Part shown: positions 6,117 through 15,010 of the stretch, piece after piece
How positions within the stretch are numbered: the first letter of the stretch is position 1
Layout of the letters: every line of letters starts with the position of its first letter
Translations under genes and position numbers: made by a program
DNA from: Flavobacterium sp.
GTDB taxonomy: Bacteria; Bacteroidota; Bacteroidia; Flavobacteriales; Flavobacteriaceae
Length of the DNA stretch: 15,301 nucleotides
Assembly (NCBI GenBank): GCA_030152225.1
Contig: JASLHL010000076.1
Location: 1 to 15,301 of the forward strand
Reading direction: 5' to 3'
Notes under the pieces: generated by a model
What the model was told of the DNA's origin: nothing
The model's input: the letters and a program-made list of their open reading frames with translations, nothing else
The model's database searches: none

Positions 6117-6260
6117 ATGAATCATTTATACCCAAGTTTTAAGCCTGATCTAAGGCCTTTGTATCCCATTTTAGAGGGAAAGAATGAGCAAGTTGCTCTT
6201 TTTTTTGTTTGGTTTTTACGCTTCAACCCAAATGAAGCGGTTACCGTTAATTTATTTTAA
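6117..6260 (+). CDS. Leader ORF, 47 codons, upstream of the giant exoprotein
   Basis: The ATG at 6117 opens a 47-codon frame starting MNHLYPSFKPDLRPLYPI and ending with a hydrophobic VALFFVWFLRF stretch and VTVNLF, closed by tandem stops TAA TAA (6258-6263). It is in the same frame as the giant gene and stops 9 bases before its ATG. The ORF spans a terminator-like hairpin (6186-6206) and a second hairpin (6219-6239), so its translation could influence whether RNA polymerase or ribosomes reach the main gene. No known leader peptide is recognised. Alternatives: a chance frame in the 5' leader, or the end of an older gene. Confidence 0.35.
   Translation: MNHLYPSFKPDLRPLYPILEGKNEQVALFFVWFLRFNPNEAVTVNLF
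6186..6206 (+). terminator. Terminator-like hairpin in the leader (possible attenuator)
   Basis: GAGCA, loop AGT, TGCTC (6186-6198) is followed directly by eight T residues. It lies between the candidate promoter and the giant gene, inside the 47-codon leader ORF. A second perfect hairpin CGCTTCA/TGAAGCG (6219-6225 with 6233-6239) follows. The stem is short, so termination would be partial. Confidence 0.45.
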
Positions 6261-6269
6261 TAAAAATAT

Positions 6270-9200
6270 ATGTGTAGTAATAACATGAGAAGTATTTTTT
6301 ACTTACTAAGTCTATTTTTCGTTGGAGTTTTGTCTGGGCATGCACAAGATTTCCGAGTGGTAGCAGATCAGTCTTTTGAGGGTGCATACTATGGAGATTG
6401 TGCGGTAATAGATATCAATGGAGATGTATACCCTGATTTAATTTATTCTGGGATTATAGTGGATCCATCTACTGGGAGACCTAGTTCAACAATAGGGAAT
6501 ACATCTGTTTTTTTAAATGAGGCAGGTCGTTTTTCTCTTCTAAATGATGAGATTTCAAAGGTAGTAAACTCTGCCATTGCTGTAGGGGATTTGAATGGAG
6601 ATGGATTAATGGATTTTGCTATTACCGGTATACGCCAGGAACCTGGAATTCCTGCGAATACCAGAGTATTTGAAATATACTATAATTTAGGAAATAATAC
6701 CTTTAGAAAACGCGAGGATACGGGAATTGACCCTACGATTTATGGTTCTATTCAGATTGCAGATTTTAATGGTGATGGTCGACAAGATATCTTTGTCAAT
6801 GGACAAGGATTGCAGGGAGGAATTTCGAAAGTCTACTTTCAACAAGAAGATGGGAGCTTTGTACTATCGGAGTCTACTTTTTTAGGTTCCTTTTTTAGTG
6901 GATCAGCTGTTTTTGACGCAGATGGGGATGGGAATTTAGATATTTTAGTAGCAGGGTTTATCCCTGGCGGTTCAGCAACACGTCTTTATCTGAATAAAGG
7001 TAGCGGTGTTTTTGTAGAACAAGAAACAGCTATTATAGACGTACATTTTCCTTCAATTAGTGTAGCTGATTTTGAAGGGGATGGTGATTTAGATCTCTTG
7101 ATTTCAGGAGTGAATTTAGCAACTAATGAACGAGTATTAAAGTTGTATTTGAATGATGGACAGGGGAATTTTACCCCGTCTACTTTTGAATTTGACGGAA
7201 TGTCGACGGGTGCCTGCGCCTTAGTTGATTATAATAACGATGGATTCTTAGATGTTTTTGCTATAGGAGCTAATGAGCATAATGAGGTCGTTGCCTTGTT
7301 TTATGACAATCAGAACAATGAATCTTTTGTTTTAAATGAGGTAAATTCTAACGTGATCCAAGGGCTTAGCATGTCTAAAGCTGTTTGGTTAGATTACGAT
7401 AACGATGGAGATTTAGACCTTTTTATTACAGGTTTTACAAGTGGTAATGAATCAAAAGCGATCTTGTATGAAAATACATTTGATCCAGATGGATATTGTC
7501 CCGTTACAGCTGATTATGGGGTAGAACCTATTACGTTTGTAAAAATGGCAGATTTGGAAAATCGCACTGATGCGCGTATTGGTGGTTCAGCGGGCTATGA
7601 GAATTTTACAGCAATGGAAGCCAATGTTCAAGTTGGACAAACCTATACCCTACACGTTCAAGGAAATACTAATATTCCGCCACCAACACAGGAGGCAATG
7701 GTTAATGATATCAGAGTATTTATTGATTGGAATCAGGACGGTCAGTTTGATCCTGCAACCGAATATTATGCAGCATCATTGTCTCCTTCAACTGGAGAAG
7801 ATGACGTTGAGGTAACGTTCCAAATCGCTATTCCAGCTGATGCTGTGATAGGAAAAACGCGTATGCGAATTATCAAAGACATGTGGACAGGATATGAGGA
7901 GGGAGAAGATGAAGATGCTTGTAATAATGCATATTATGGACAAGTGGAGGATTATACCTTACATATTACTTCAGAACCAGTTCAACCCGCTTGTAACAAT
8001 GAAGAGCCAGGACTAACACCAGGAGATACAGGATGTATTACCATGGTTTACAATGGACAACAAGTGACTTATACTACAGTTCGTGCAGCTGACGGTACGA
8101 TTTGGTTGCAACAAAACTTAGGAAGTGAGCAGGTAGCTACCGCTGTAGCCGATTCGACAGCTTATGGTGATTTCTTTCAATGGGGACGTTGGGATGATGG
8201 ACATCAAAATAAAAATTCTCCTGTAGCTTCATTAGCAGCCAATCCCAATAATCCTTTAGGGGCGAGATTGAGTAATGGAGAATTCTTCGTTGAGTCACCA
8301 AGATGGTGGGCAGAGGGTAATACAACAGATACCTGGAATGCCACAAGGGCAGAAGATGTTACAGCAACAGATGGATGTGATCCGTGTAAAGCTTTAGGTG
8401 AAGGTTGGAGTTTACCAACAAAAGAGGATTGGATCGCAGTTCTTGAGGCTGAGTCTATTGACAATGCTGATACAGCTTTCGAAAGTAACCTGCGTTTAAC
8501 AGCAGGAGGAGCTAGAGGAACTACTGGATGGTATGGGGAAGGAAGAGGATATTATTGGAGTAAAACGGTATCGCAAGATAATGGTACTTTTTCTAAATAT
8601 GTTTATATCAGTTCGATGCGAGCGAATCCAGAGGCAGGTGCTTATCGTCATCAAGGAAGTTCTGTTCGCTGTATTTTTGCTACACCTCAAACAAATGAAG
8701 GCAGTGTACGCATTAATACGCTAGATAACGTAGCAGCTGAAATTACAAGACCCAATGGAACTTTACAGCTAGAAGCAACCGTATTACCTGCTGAATCGAA
8801 TCAAGAGGTTCGTTGGTCTATAGTAGAAGGAGCCAATTTAGGACGTGTTAATGTCAATGGTTTGGTTTTAGCAATCGGAAATGGAACGGTAAAAGTGAGA
8901 GCAACTTCAGTGGAAGATCCAACAAAGTTCGACGAATTGGATGTGGTTATAGCTGCCCCAACTTTAAGTGATTACTGTATTCCAGAAGAGGATAGTTCGA
9001 CGTATACGTTACCTATTTTTGAATTTACTTTTGATGATACCACACAAACAAGTGGCGATCAGACAAATGCAACACCTCCTTATGAGGATTTTACAGCTGT
9101 AGTTGTAGAAGCAAAACAAGGAGAAACCTATACGGTAACTGTAAAAGGAAAAACAGATGGACAAGATAATATTTTAGTAAAAGTATATATTGATTACAAC

Positions 9201-12200
9201 CATGATCTTATATTTTCTGAAGAGGAAACCATTGGTATTGGATTCTTAAATAATACAGGAAATGAAAGAGGTGAAGTAACAGGACAGATTGAAATTCCGA
9301 TGAATACATTGACTGGACCAACGAGAATGCGTGTAGTTAGTATGTATAATAGTCCAGATAGTAAGTGGGTTCCTTTGGATAATATTCCTTGTCCAACTGG
9401 GCACTTTTTAGGACAAGTTGAGGATTATACGATCAACATTAAAAGTGAAACTACTACTGATAGCTATTGTGAGCCAGAAGTAGGAAATGGATCGTATACT
9501 GTTCCTATTTATGAGTTTACCTTTGATGGAACAACACAAACAAGTAATGATGCTATCAATCAAGCACCTCCTTATGAAGATTTTACTGCTGTAGTTGTAG
9601 AAGCGGAACAAGGAGAAACCTATACGGTATCTGTTAAAGGAAAAACACAAGAACAAGATAATTACCTCGTAAAAGCGTATATTGATTTTAACCATGATTT
9701 TCAATTTTCTGAGTCAGAAAGCATTGAGTTAGGTTTCTTGAATAATATAGGTGGAGGAAATGGTGAGCTAACAGCAACGATTACTATTCCTGCTGATGCG
9801 TTGGTTGGTCAAACAAGAATGCGTATTGTAAATATGTATCACAATCCTGCGAGTACAATGGCTTTCCTAGAGAACGTACCTTGTCCTGTAGGATATTACT
9901 TAGGACAAGTAGAAGATTATACCCTTGATATTAAAAGTGGAATTCCTGTAACTAGTGTAGAAGTAACAACAGCCAATAATAGTCCAGCTGAAATTACAAC
10001 AGAAAATGGTACACTTCAACTGCTTGCTCAAGTGTTGCCAACCCAAGTTAATCAACAAGTTGTTTGGTCTATTACGGAAGGAGAAACCCTTGCTCGTATC
10101 GATCAAAATGGCGTATTGACAGCCATTGGAAATGGAGAAGTAAAAGTAAGAGCAACTGCTGTTCAAGATGCAACAAAATTTGGAGAAATTACGGTTACAA
10201 TCAATATTGAAGCCTTGCGTTGTCCGCCAGTAGCCTTAAGTGTTGGTCAGATTGGAGAAGAACAAGCAACCTTGACTATCACGTCAAATGCTACGGCCTT
10301 TGAGATAGCGTATGGAGTTGCAGGGTTTGAACGTGGAACAGGAACGTCAATTACACAGGCATCTCATTCTCAATTGATCGAGGGCTTAACAGCTGAAACG
10401 TCATATGATGTGTATGTGCGTGTTGCTGGATGTGATACATGGGAAAAGATCACGTTTGAAACCATTAAGTTAAAAGAACAACGTATTACTGTAGAAGATG
10501 TACGTAAAGTATACGGAGACGCTCCATTCATAACAGGAGAGACAACCAGTCATTTACCGTTGGCTTATACAGTTTCCAATACGGCAGTGGCGGTTATTGA
10601 AAATGGTTTACTTGTAATTAAAGGAGCAGGAGAAACGGAAGTAATCATCAACCAAGCAGGAAATGAGGAATTCTTGGCAGCAGCTGAAGTTCGTTTTACG
10701 CTACAGGTTGAAAAAGCACCTTTAACTGTGCGTGCAACCGATCAAACCAAAGTGTATAATGGTACGGTTTACGAAGAGTGGACGGTAAGCTATGAAGGAT
10801 TTGTATACGGAGAAGAAGCGTCTGTATTAACAGGTGAACTTCACTATGCAGGAACAGCACTAGAGGCTATACAAGTTGGAACCTATCCAATTGAAGTAAG
10901 CGGATATGAATCAGTTAATTATGAAATTCAATATCAGGCTGGTACACTAGAAATTACAAAAGCAAGATTGGATAATCTTGTATTTGACAGTGGATCGTTT
11001 TTGTATGATGGAACGCCTAAGTCCATCTATATTACGCAAACCTTACCAGAAGGTGTTACGGTAACTTATGAAGGGAATGAACAAGTTGAAATCGGAAGTC
11101 ATACCGTAAAAGCAATACTAGCTGGTGGAGTAAATTACGAGAATAGAGAATTAGAAGCAACAATGACAATCCGTCATCAGTTGGCTGGATTGACTTTTGA
11201 AGATGCTACTTTTGTTTACGATGGTACAGAACATGCGTTAGCTGTTTCGGGTGAATTGCCAGAAGGCGTAACGGTTACGTATCAAAATAACGGAAAGATT
11301 GATGCTGGTAGATATCAAGTAACAGCTACAATTTTAGGTGGAGAACGCTATGGAAACTTAGTGCTAACCGCAAACTTGATTATTAACAAAGCAACATTGG
11401 ATGGAATTGTTTTTGAAGATGATACCTTTAGTTATGATGGAACACCAAAATACATTTACGTATCGGGCTCTATTTCACGTGAAGTAACGGTTGAACATAG
11501 CAATAACGGCAAGACGAATGTAGGTCGTTATGAGGTTGAAGCCAAAATTTTAGGAGGAACAAACTATGTTGACAAGCATTTAACAGCGATTCTAACGATC
11601 GAAAAAGCAACACAAGTCATTACTTTCGATGAAATTGAAACGCTAATCTTAGCAGAAACAGATGATTTCCAACTTCAGGCGCGTAGTAACTCTACACTCC
11701 CATTGAAGTACACTTATGAATATTCAGGGACTAAACCAGCCGCAGAAGTAAGTGAATCGGGATGGGTAACGCTTAAAAAAGTAGGTGAAATAACCATTAC
11801 AGTAACTCAAGATGGAGATGCAAATCACATAGCTGCTGAACCAGTTCGCCGTGTATTGCGCATTGTAAACAACGATGCCACCATTCATGAACTGTGGATT
11901 GAAAATGAATACTACGAAAAACCACAAAAGGAGATCTATCATTTTGTTGACTGTGAGGATTTACGCACTAGCGTACAGGTTCGAGTGGTTGTAGATGAAG
12001 GTGCTCAAGTACAACCGAGCAATGAATTTACAATTGACGTACCTAAACCAGGGCTTTACAAACAAACCGTAACCATTACGTCTCAAAATGGGAAAGTAGT
12101 TGAAAGCTATGTCATTGTAGTTGAAAAAGCATTTGCCTTTAAGGATATAGCAGTGAAGAAGTTTAACAATACGCTACTGATTAATAAAAACCCACAAACC

Positions 12201-12641
12201 AATGGAGGATATCATTTTGTAGGCTTCCAGTGGTTTAAAAATGGAGATTTAGTATCAGACGAACAAGTGTATTCAGTAGGAAACTCAAGTCTACTTGATT
12301 ACAAAGACGTATACCATGCCCTTGTAACAACCAAAGAAGGCGAAGTTATCCACGTATGCCCTATGGATGAGGTAGAAGGACAAAGCAAAGAGATTCAACT
12401 TTATCCAAATCCAGTTGTTTTAGGTCAAAAAGCGACCTTGGTTGTCAAAGGAATCAATATGAATTTAAGAGGGATTCCAGTTAAAATTTACAACCTAGGC
12501 GGACAATTGTTGCATACAGTTTCGATGGAAGGAGAAGTAACGGAAATCTTGTTGCCACAAACGCTACCAAGCGGAATGTATGTAGCCGTTTTTGAGTTAA
12601 ATGGACACAAAGAGTCAATCAAATTTTTAGTAAAGAAGTAA
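6270..12641 (+). CDS. Giant multidomain T9SS-exported surface protein
   Basis: This 2123-residue secreted protein has a signal peptide (MRSIFYLLSLFFVGVLSGHA; M6 at 6285 is an alternative start to M1). Approximate domains: VCBS/FG-GAP propeller 26-405, with seven calcium motifs such as DLNGDGLMD and DYDNDGDLD; GEVED domain 406-569 (VFIDWNQDGQFD, GQVEDYTL); FISUMP domain 574-807 (DGTIWLQQNLG, WSLPTKEDW); bacterial Ig-like 811-897; GEVED 901-1058 and 1065-1224; Ig-like 1225-1312; FN3-like 1316-1400; MBG-type repeats 1403-1780, three of them about 70 residues each with YDGT motifs; Ig-like 1781-1866; two further beta domains; and a type A T9SS sorting domain 2042-2123 (LYPNPV, then SGMYVAVF and KFLVKK). 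It should cross the outer membrane by T9SS and be anchored or released. An adhesive or glycan-binding role is inferred; no catalytic domain is seen. Confidence 0.9.
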   Translation: MCSNNMRSIFYLLSLFFVGVLSGHAQDFRVVADQSFEGAYYGDCAVIDINGDVYPDLIYSGIIVDPSTGRPSSTIGNTSVFLNEAGRFSLLNDEISKVVNSAIAVGDLNGDGLMDFAITGIRQEPGIPANTRVFEIYYNLGNNTFRKREDTGIDPTIYGSIQIADFNGDGRQDIFVNGQGLQGGISKVYFQQEDGSFVLSESTFLGSFFSGSAVFDADGDGNLDILVAGFIPGGSATRLYLNKGSGVFVEQETAIIDVHFPSISVADFEGDGDLDLLISGVNLATNERVLKLYLNDGQGNFTPSTFEFDGMSTGACALVDYNNDGFLDVFAIGANEHNEVVALFYDNQNNESFVLNEVNSNVIQGLSMSKAVWLDYDNDGDLDLFITGFTSGNESKAILYENTFDPDGYCPVTADYGVEPITFVKMADLENRTDARIGGSAGYENFTAMEANVQVGQTYTLHVQGNTNIPPPTQEAMVNDIRVFIDWNQDGQFDPATEYYAASLSPSTGEDDVEVTFQIAIPADAVIGKTRMRIIKDMWTGYEEGEDEDACNNAYYGQVEDYTLHITSEPVQPACNNEEPGLTPGDTGCITMVYNGQQVTYTTVRAADGTIWLQQNLGSEQVATAVADSTAYGDFFQWGRWDDGHQNKNSPVASLAANPNNPLGARLSNGEFFVESPRWWAEGNTTDTWNATRAEDVTATDGCDPCKALGEGWSLPTKEDWIAVLEAESIDNADTAFESNLRLTAGGARGTTGWYGEGRGYYWSKTVSQDNGTFSKYVYISSMRANPEAGAYRHQGSSVRCIFATPQTNEGSVRINTLDNVAAEITRPNGTLQLEATVLPAESNQEVRWSIVEGANLGRVNVNGLVLAIGNGTVKVRATSVEDPTKFDELDVVIAAPTLSDYCIPEEDSSTYTLPIFEFTFDDTTQTSGDQTNATPPYEDFTAVVVEAKQGETYTVTVKGKTDGQDNILVKVYIDYNHDLIFSEEETIGIGFLNNTGNERGEVTGQIEIPMNTLTGPTRMRVVSMYNSPDSKWVPLDNIPCPTGHFLGQVEDYTINIKSETTTDSYCEPEVGNGSYTVPIYEFTFDGTTQTSNDAINQAPPYEDFTAVVVEAEQGETYTVSVKGKTQEQDNYLVKAYIDFNHDFQFSESESIELGFLNNIGGGNGELTATITIPADALVGQTRMRIVNMYHNPASTMAFLENVPCPVGYYLGQVEDYTLDIKSGIPVTSVEVTTANNSPAEITTENGTLQLLAQVLPTQVNQQVVWSITEGETLARIDQNGVLTAIGNGEVKVRATAVQDATKFGEITVTINIEALRCPPVALSVGQIGEEQATLTITSNATAFEIAYGVAGFERGTGTSITQASHSQLIEGLTAETSYDVYVRVAGCDTWEKITFETIKLKEQRITVEDVRKVYGDAPFITGETTSHLPLAYTVSNTAVAVIENGLLVIKGAGETEVIINQAGNEEFLAAAEVRFTLQVEKAPLTVRATDQTKVYNGTVYEEWTVSYEGFVYGEEASVLTGELHYAGTALEAIQVGTYPIEVSGYESVNYEIQYQAGTLEITKARLDNLVFDSGSFLYDGTPKSIYITQTLPEGVTVTYEGNEQVEIGSHTVKAILAGGVNYENRELEATMTIRHQLAGLTFEDATFVYDGTEHALAVSGELPEGVTVTYQNNGKIDAGRYQVTATILGGERYGNLVLTANLIINKATLDGIVFEDDTFSYDGTPKYIYVSGSISREVTVEHSNNGKTNVGRYEVEAKILGGTNYVDKHLTAILTIEKATQVITFDEIETLILAETDDFQLQARSNSTLPLKYTYEYSGTKPAAEVSESGWVTLKKVGEITITVTQDGDANHIAAEPVRRVLRIVNNDATIHELWIENEYYEKPQKEIYHFVDCEDLRTSVQVRVVVDEGAQVQPSNEFTIDVPKPGLYKQTVTITSQNGKVVESYVIVVEKAFAFKDIAVKKFNNTLLINKNPQTNGGYHFVGFQWFKNGDLVSDEQVYSVGNSSLLDYKDVYHALVTTKEGEVIHVCPMDEVEGQSKEIQLYPNPVVLGQKATLVVKGINMNLRGIPVKIYNLGGQLLHTVSMEGEVTEILLPQTLPSGMYVAVFELNGHKESIKFLVKK
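8970..9940 (+). repeat. Tandem GEVED-coding duplication inside the giant gene
   Basis: Two ~485-bp units (about 8970-9455 and 9456-9940) encode the second and third GEVED domains and share long near-identical stretches such as CCTCCTTATGA, GATTTTAC and GCTGTAGTTGTAGAAGC. They are flanked on both sides by related Ig-like domains (8700-8960 and 9942-10205), so the larger unit is Ig plus GEVED. Such tandems can expand or contract by recombination, changing protein length. Confidence 0.75.
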
Positions 12642-12642
12642 G

Positions 12643-13467
12643 ATGAAAACAATAAAAATAACGGGATTGGCAGTTTGTATGCTTTTGGGATTGAGTACTG
12701 CCAAGGTAAGCGGACAAGAAGTTGCATTTTCTATTTCAGGCGGTGCCACAGGAATGAAAAAACCAAGTTCAAAATTATCAGATGGACATACTTTTGGATT
12801 TTCTGCCTTGTATATGCATCCGCTACAGGAAAACCTAAGTTTAGGAGCTGGAATGGAATTTGGCGCTTATAGTGTAACAAAAAAAATAGGGAACTATGCA
12901 GGGACCTATTCCTCCATTGATACCCAAGGAGATCCTTTCGAATTTCGCTATAACTTAGCGAAATTCACGGAAGATCTCAAGGGGAATTACTTGGCAATTC
13001 CCATCAAATTGCAGTACGAGGGGCCATCGTTAGGTGGAGAAAACTTGCGTTTATACGCTGCTGTGGGAGTTAAGTATCAGCTGTTCTTTAAAGCTACGTC
13101 TAAACGATCACTAGAAGCTATTGAAACTAGTGGATACTACCCACAATGGGATGCTGAATTGTTTAATCCCACTTGGGCTGGTTTCGGCAAGTTAGGAGAC
13201 CGAAAAGAAGAGGATAAATTAAAACTGAACAACGGCTTTTTTGTCCTCGGTGAAGTAGGAGTAAAATATACACTCTCAGACGATCAGTTTTTGTACTTCG
13301 GAATTTATGGAGACTGTGATTTAGCTTCTTCTGGCCAAGAAAATAAGGCATTGATGAGCTATGATCAAGGAGAGAAGAGCAATAGCGTCTTGCAAGGAGA
13401 AGGTGATACGTATAAATTGCGCATGTTCAATGTCGGAATCAAGGTGACTTACAGCTTTGGGTTGTAG
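12643..13467 (+). CDS. Outer-membrane beta-barrel protein, partner of the giant exoprotein
   Basis: This 274-residue protein has a signal peptide (MKTIKITGLAVCMLLGLSTA, cleavage near VSGQ-EV) and alternating amphipathic strands typical of an eight- to ten-stranded barrel: FGFSALYMHPL, LSLGAGMEFGAYSV, LAIPIKLQYEG, LRLYAAVGVKYQLFF, and a last strand NVGIKVTYSFGL ending in an aromatic-rich C-terminus. The DPFEFRYNLAKFTE and SGYYPQWDAEL segments recall a family of Bacteroidota barrels found beside large repeat proteins. Its ATG is one base after the exoprotein's stop, implying translational coupling. It may act as outer-membrane anchor or secretion partner, like PorP/SprF, though I do not claim that family. 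A strong terminator follows. Confidence 0.8.
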   Translation: MKTIKITGLAVCMLLGLSTAKVSGQEVAFSISGGATGMKKPSSKLSDGHTFGFSALYMHPLQENLSLGAGMEFGAYSVTKKIGNYAGTYSSIDTQGDPFEFRYNLAKFTEDLKGNYLAIPIKLQYEGPSLGGENLRLYAAVGVKYQLFFKATSKRSLEAIETSGYYPQWDAELFNPTWAGFGKLGDRKEEDKLKLNNGFFVLGEVGVKYTLSDDQFLYFGIYGDCDLASSGQENKALMSYDQGEKSNSVLQGEGDTYKLRMFNVGIKVTYSFGL

Positions 13468-13495
13468 TACTTGATGAGATAGAACGGATGAATAA

Positions 13496-13529
13496 AAAAA
13501 ATGCCTGAGTGAAAACTCAGGCATTTTTT
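13496..13529. terminator. Strong bidirectional terminator between convergent genes
   Basis: AAAAATGCCTGAGT, loop GAAA (13511-13514), ACTCAGGCATTTTT is a perfect stem flanked by A and T tracts, so it can end transcription from the barrel gene (plus) and from the AhpD-like gene (minus), whose stop is at 13537. Confidence 0.9.
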
Positions 13530-13536
13530 ATTTCAA

Positions 13537-13974
13537 CTACTTTGCTTTTAAATGGGTAGAAACGCCAATTCTATTCCAGGCATTAATGGTCACCATACAC
13601 ATAATTAATTGGGCCAAATAAGTCGCATCAAATAGTTGTTCGGCTTGTGCATAAAGCGCATCGCTTATTCCACCAGTATGGAGTAAAGTGATGGCTTCCG
13701 TCATTTCGAGAATGACTTGTTCCTCTTTGGTAAATAAGGTTGTTTCTCTCCAGGCTGGTAGAACTAGTAATCGCTGAACGGATTCGCCATACTTCAAGGC
13801 ATCTTTGCAATGAAGGTCCAAGCAATAACCACAGCCATTCAATTGAGAAGCTCTGATCTTGATTAACTCTTTGTGCGTAACACTAAGGGTGGATTCGTTG
13901 AGGTATTTTTCTAGTACTAACATGCCTTCGTAGGCCTTGGGATCTACACTGTAGATTGATTTTCTGTTTGACAT
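13537..13974 (-). CDS. AhpD/carboxymuconolactone decarboxylase-like protein
   Basis: This 145-residue protein has the AhpD-like core: E36, then C48-G-Y-C51 and H55 in NGCGYCLDLH, the CxxCxxxH redox motif that gives thiol-dependent peroxidase activity in AhpD-type members of the carboxymuconolactone decarboxylase (CMD) family. The cysteine pair makes a peroxidase or disulfide-relay role more likely than true muconolactone decarboxylation. It is all-helical and cytoplasmic, and length fits single-domain CMD proteins (~140-150). It lies 63 bases downstream of a Crp/Fnr-type regulator on the same strand, with a promoter-like box between them, suggesting control by that regulator. The substrate is unknown. 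Confidence 0.85.
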   Translation of the reverse strand: MSNRKSIYSVDPKAYEGMLVLEKYLNESTLSVTHKELIKIRASQLNGCGYCLDLHCKDALKYGESVQRLLVLPAWRETTLFTKEEQVILEMTEAITLLHTGGISDALYAQAEQLFDATYLAQLIMCMVTINAWNRIGVSTHLKAK

Positions 13975-13997
13975 AATTCCTTCGTTTTTGTTTCAGT

Positions 13998-14005
13998 CAA
14001 AACTA
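13998..14005 (-). promoter_or_regulatory. Candidate -7 box of the AhpD-like gene
   Basis: On the minus strand TAGTTTTG (14005 to 13998) matches the Bacteroidota -7 consensus, 24 bases before the ATG. A -33 element is weak (TTG about 24 bases upstream). It would let the gene be transcribed separately from the regulator gene. Confidence 0.4.
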
Positions 14006-14037
14006 CAAGGCAAAACAGAATAAAAACTTCAACTGGT

Positions 14038-14634
14038 TTAAGAAAACCGTTTCTTTCTAATTTCACTCAGGTATTCGGGGCTAAATCCTAAATAAGACGC
14101 CAAGAGGTATTGAGGAATGCGTTGTACAAATGCAGGAAATTGCTGTTCAAAGTGAAAGTACAACTCCTCTCGACTAAACTCATACAAGAATTTTAGTCGA
14201 TGTTGTGCCGCTCCACAGGCTTTTTGAAAAATGGACCTAAAGTATTTTTCCATAATAGGATGTGCCGCTAAAAGAGCTGAAAAATCGGTGCTAGAGAGGC
14301 TGAAAATCGTTGTAGGCTCTACTGCTTGTATGAAGAAACTACTCAATTTTTGTTGCTCAAAGGCCAAATAGTCCGTTAACCACCAATTTTCAATTGCAAA
14401 ATCTACCGTTTGTTCGATGCCCTTTTCCTTGAGGTAGTAGCTCCTCAAGCAGCCTTGAACAACAAAATACAACCTATCACAAGAAGCGTTTGCTTGTTGT
14501 ATGTCCTCTTTTTTTGCAAGCGTTCTCAAGGTGAAAAAGGAAGCAATAGCCGTGGCTTCAGTAGGATGTAGATTCCCAGTAAATCGCTCGATATGTTGGA
14601 TTAATAAGGCCGTATTCTTCATGGTACTGTTCAT
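14038..14634 (-). CDS. Crp/Fnr family transcriptional regulator
   Basis: This 198-residue protein has an N-terminal cyclic-nucleotide-binding-like beta-barrel (about 20-130, with RLYFVVQGCLRSYYL and VDFAIENWWLTDYLAF), a long dimer helix, and a C-terminal helix-turn-helix (IPQYLLASYLGFSPEYLSEI, about 173-192). This short form without metal-binding cysteines is very common in Bacteroidota and usually has no conserved cAMP pocket, so the ligand is unknown. The start could be M1 (14634) or M5 (14622). Its target is plausibly the AhpD-like gene directly downstream on the same strand, by analogy with similar regulator/CMD pairs; this is inference. Confidence 0.85.
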   Translation of the reverse strand: MNSTMKNTALLIQHIERFTGNLHPTEATAIASFFTLRTLAKKEDIQQANASCDRLYFVVQGCLRSYYLKEKGIEQTVDFAIENWWLTDYLAFEQQKLSSFFIQAVEPTTIFSLSSTDFSALLAAHPIMEKYFRSIFQKACGAAQHRLKFLYEFSREELYFHFEQQFPAFVQRIPQYLLASYLGFSPEYLSEIRKKRFS

Positions 14635-15010
14635 TTATTGATCAAGGTGAGCTAAAGATATAACATTTAGTGCGTTTGTTTTTTTAGTAAATCGAACGAC
14701 TAAGAATACTTAGAGCGCTCAATTAATTTTTTATGTTAAAGTTTGAAAATTAAATTTGATTTATTTACTTTTTTATCACCTAATGGCTGTTTATTTGGTT
14801 GAAAAATATATTATTTTTTGTTTTTTTAGATGATTAAAATTACTTTTTTTAGCATAAATACGTCGTTTAATGGATTTTTCTGTTTTCTGTATTGCAATAT
14901 TCTTTCATTGAGTAGTTGTAAGGATAAATTATTGTTTTGTGACTTTTTTGGTTGTTTAGGTCTAAAATTATGAAATATGTTGATTGATTTAAGACTAAAG
15001 AAAAGAGAAT
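14635..15010. other. AT-rich divergent intergenic region
   Basis: Very AT-rich with long T runs; no gene seen. It should contain promoters for both the minus-strand regulator and the plus-strand membrane protein. A minus-strand TATCTTTA near 14655 resembles a -7 box with one mismatch; no clear plus-strand box was found. The minus-strand frame at 14867-15124 is a shadow of the plus-strand gene and AT-rich spacer. Confidence 0.5.

Noticed and set aside
7570..11942. Several 60-98 codon ORFs inside the giant gene in other frames
   Set aside because: All are shadows of a continuous 2123-codon frame with recognisable domains throughout.
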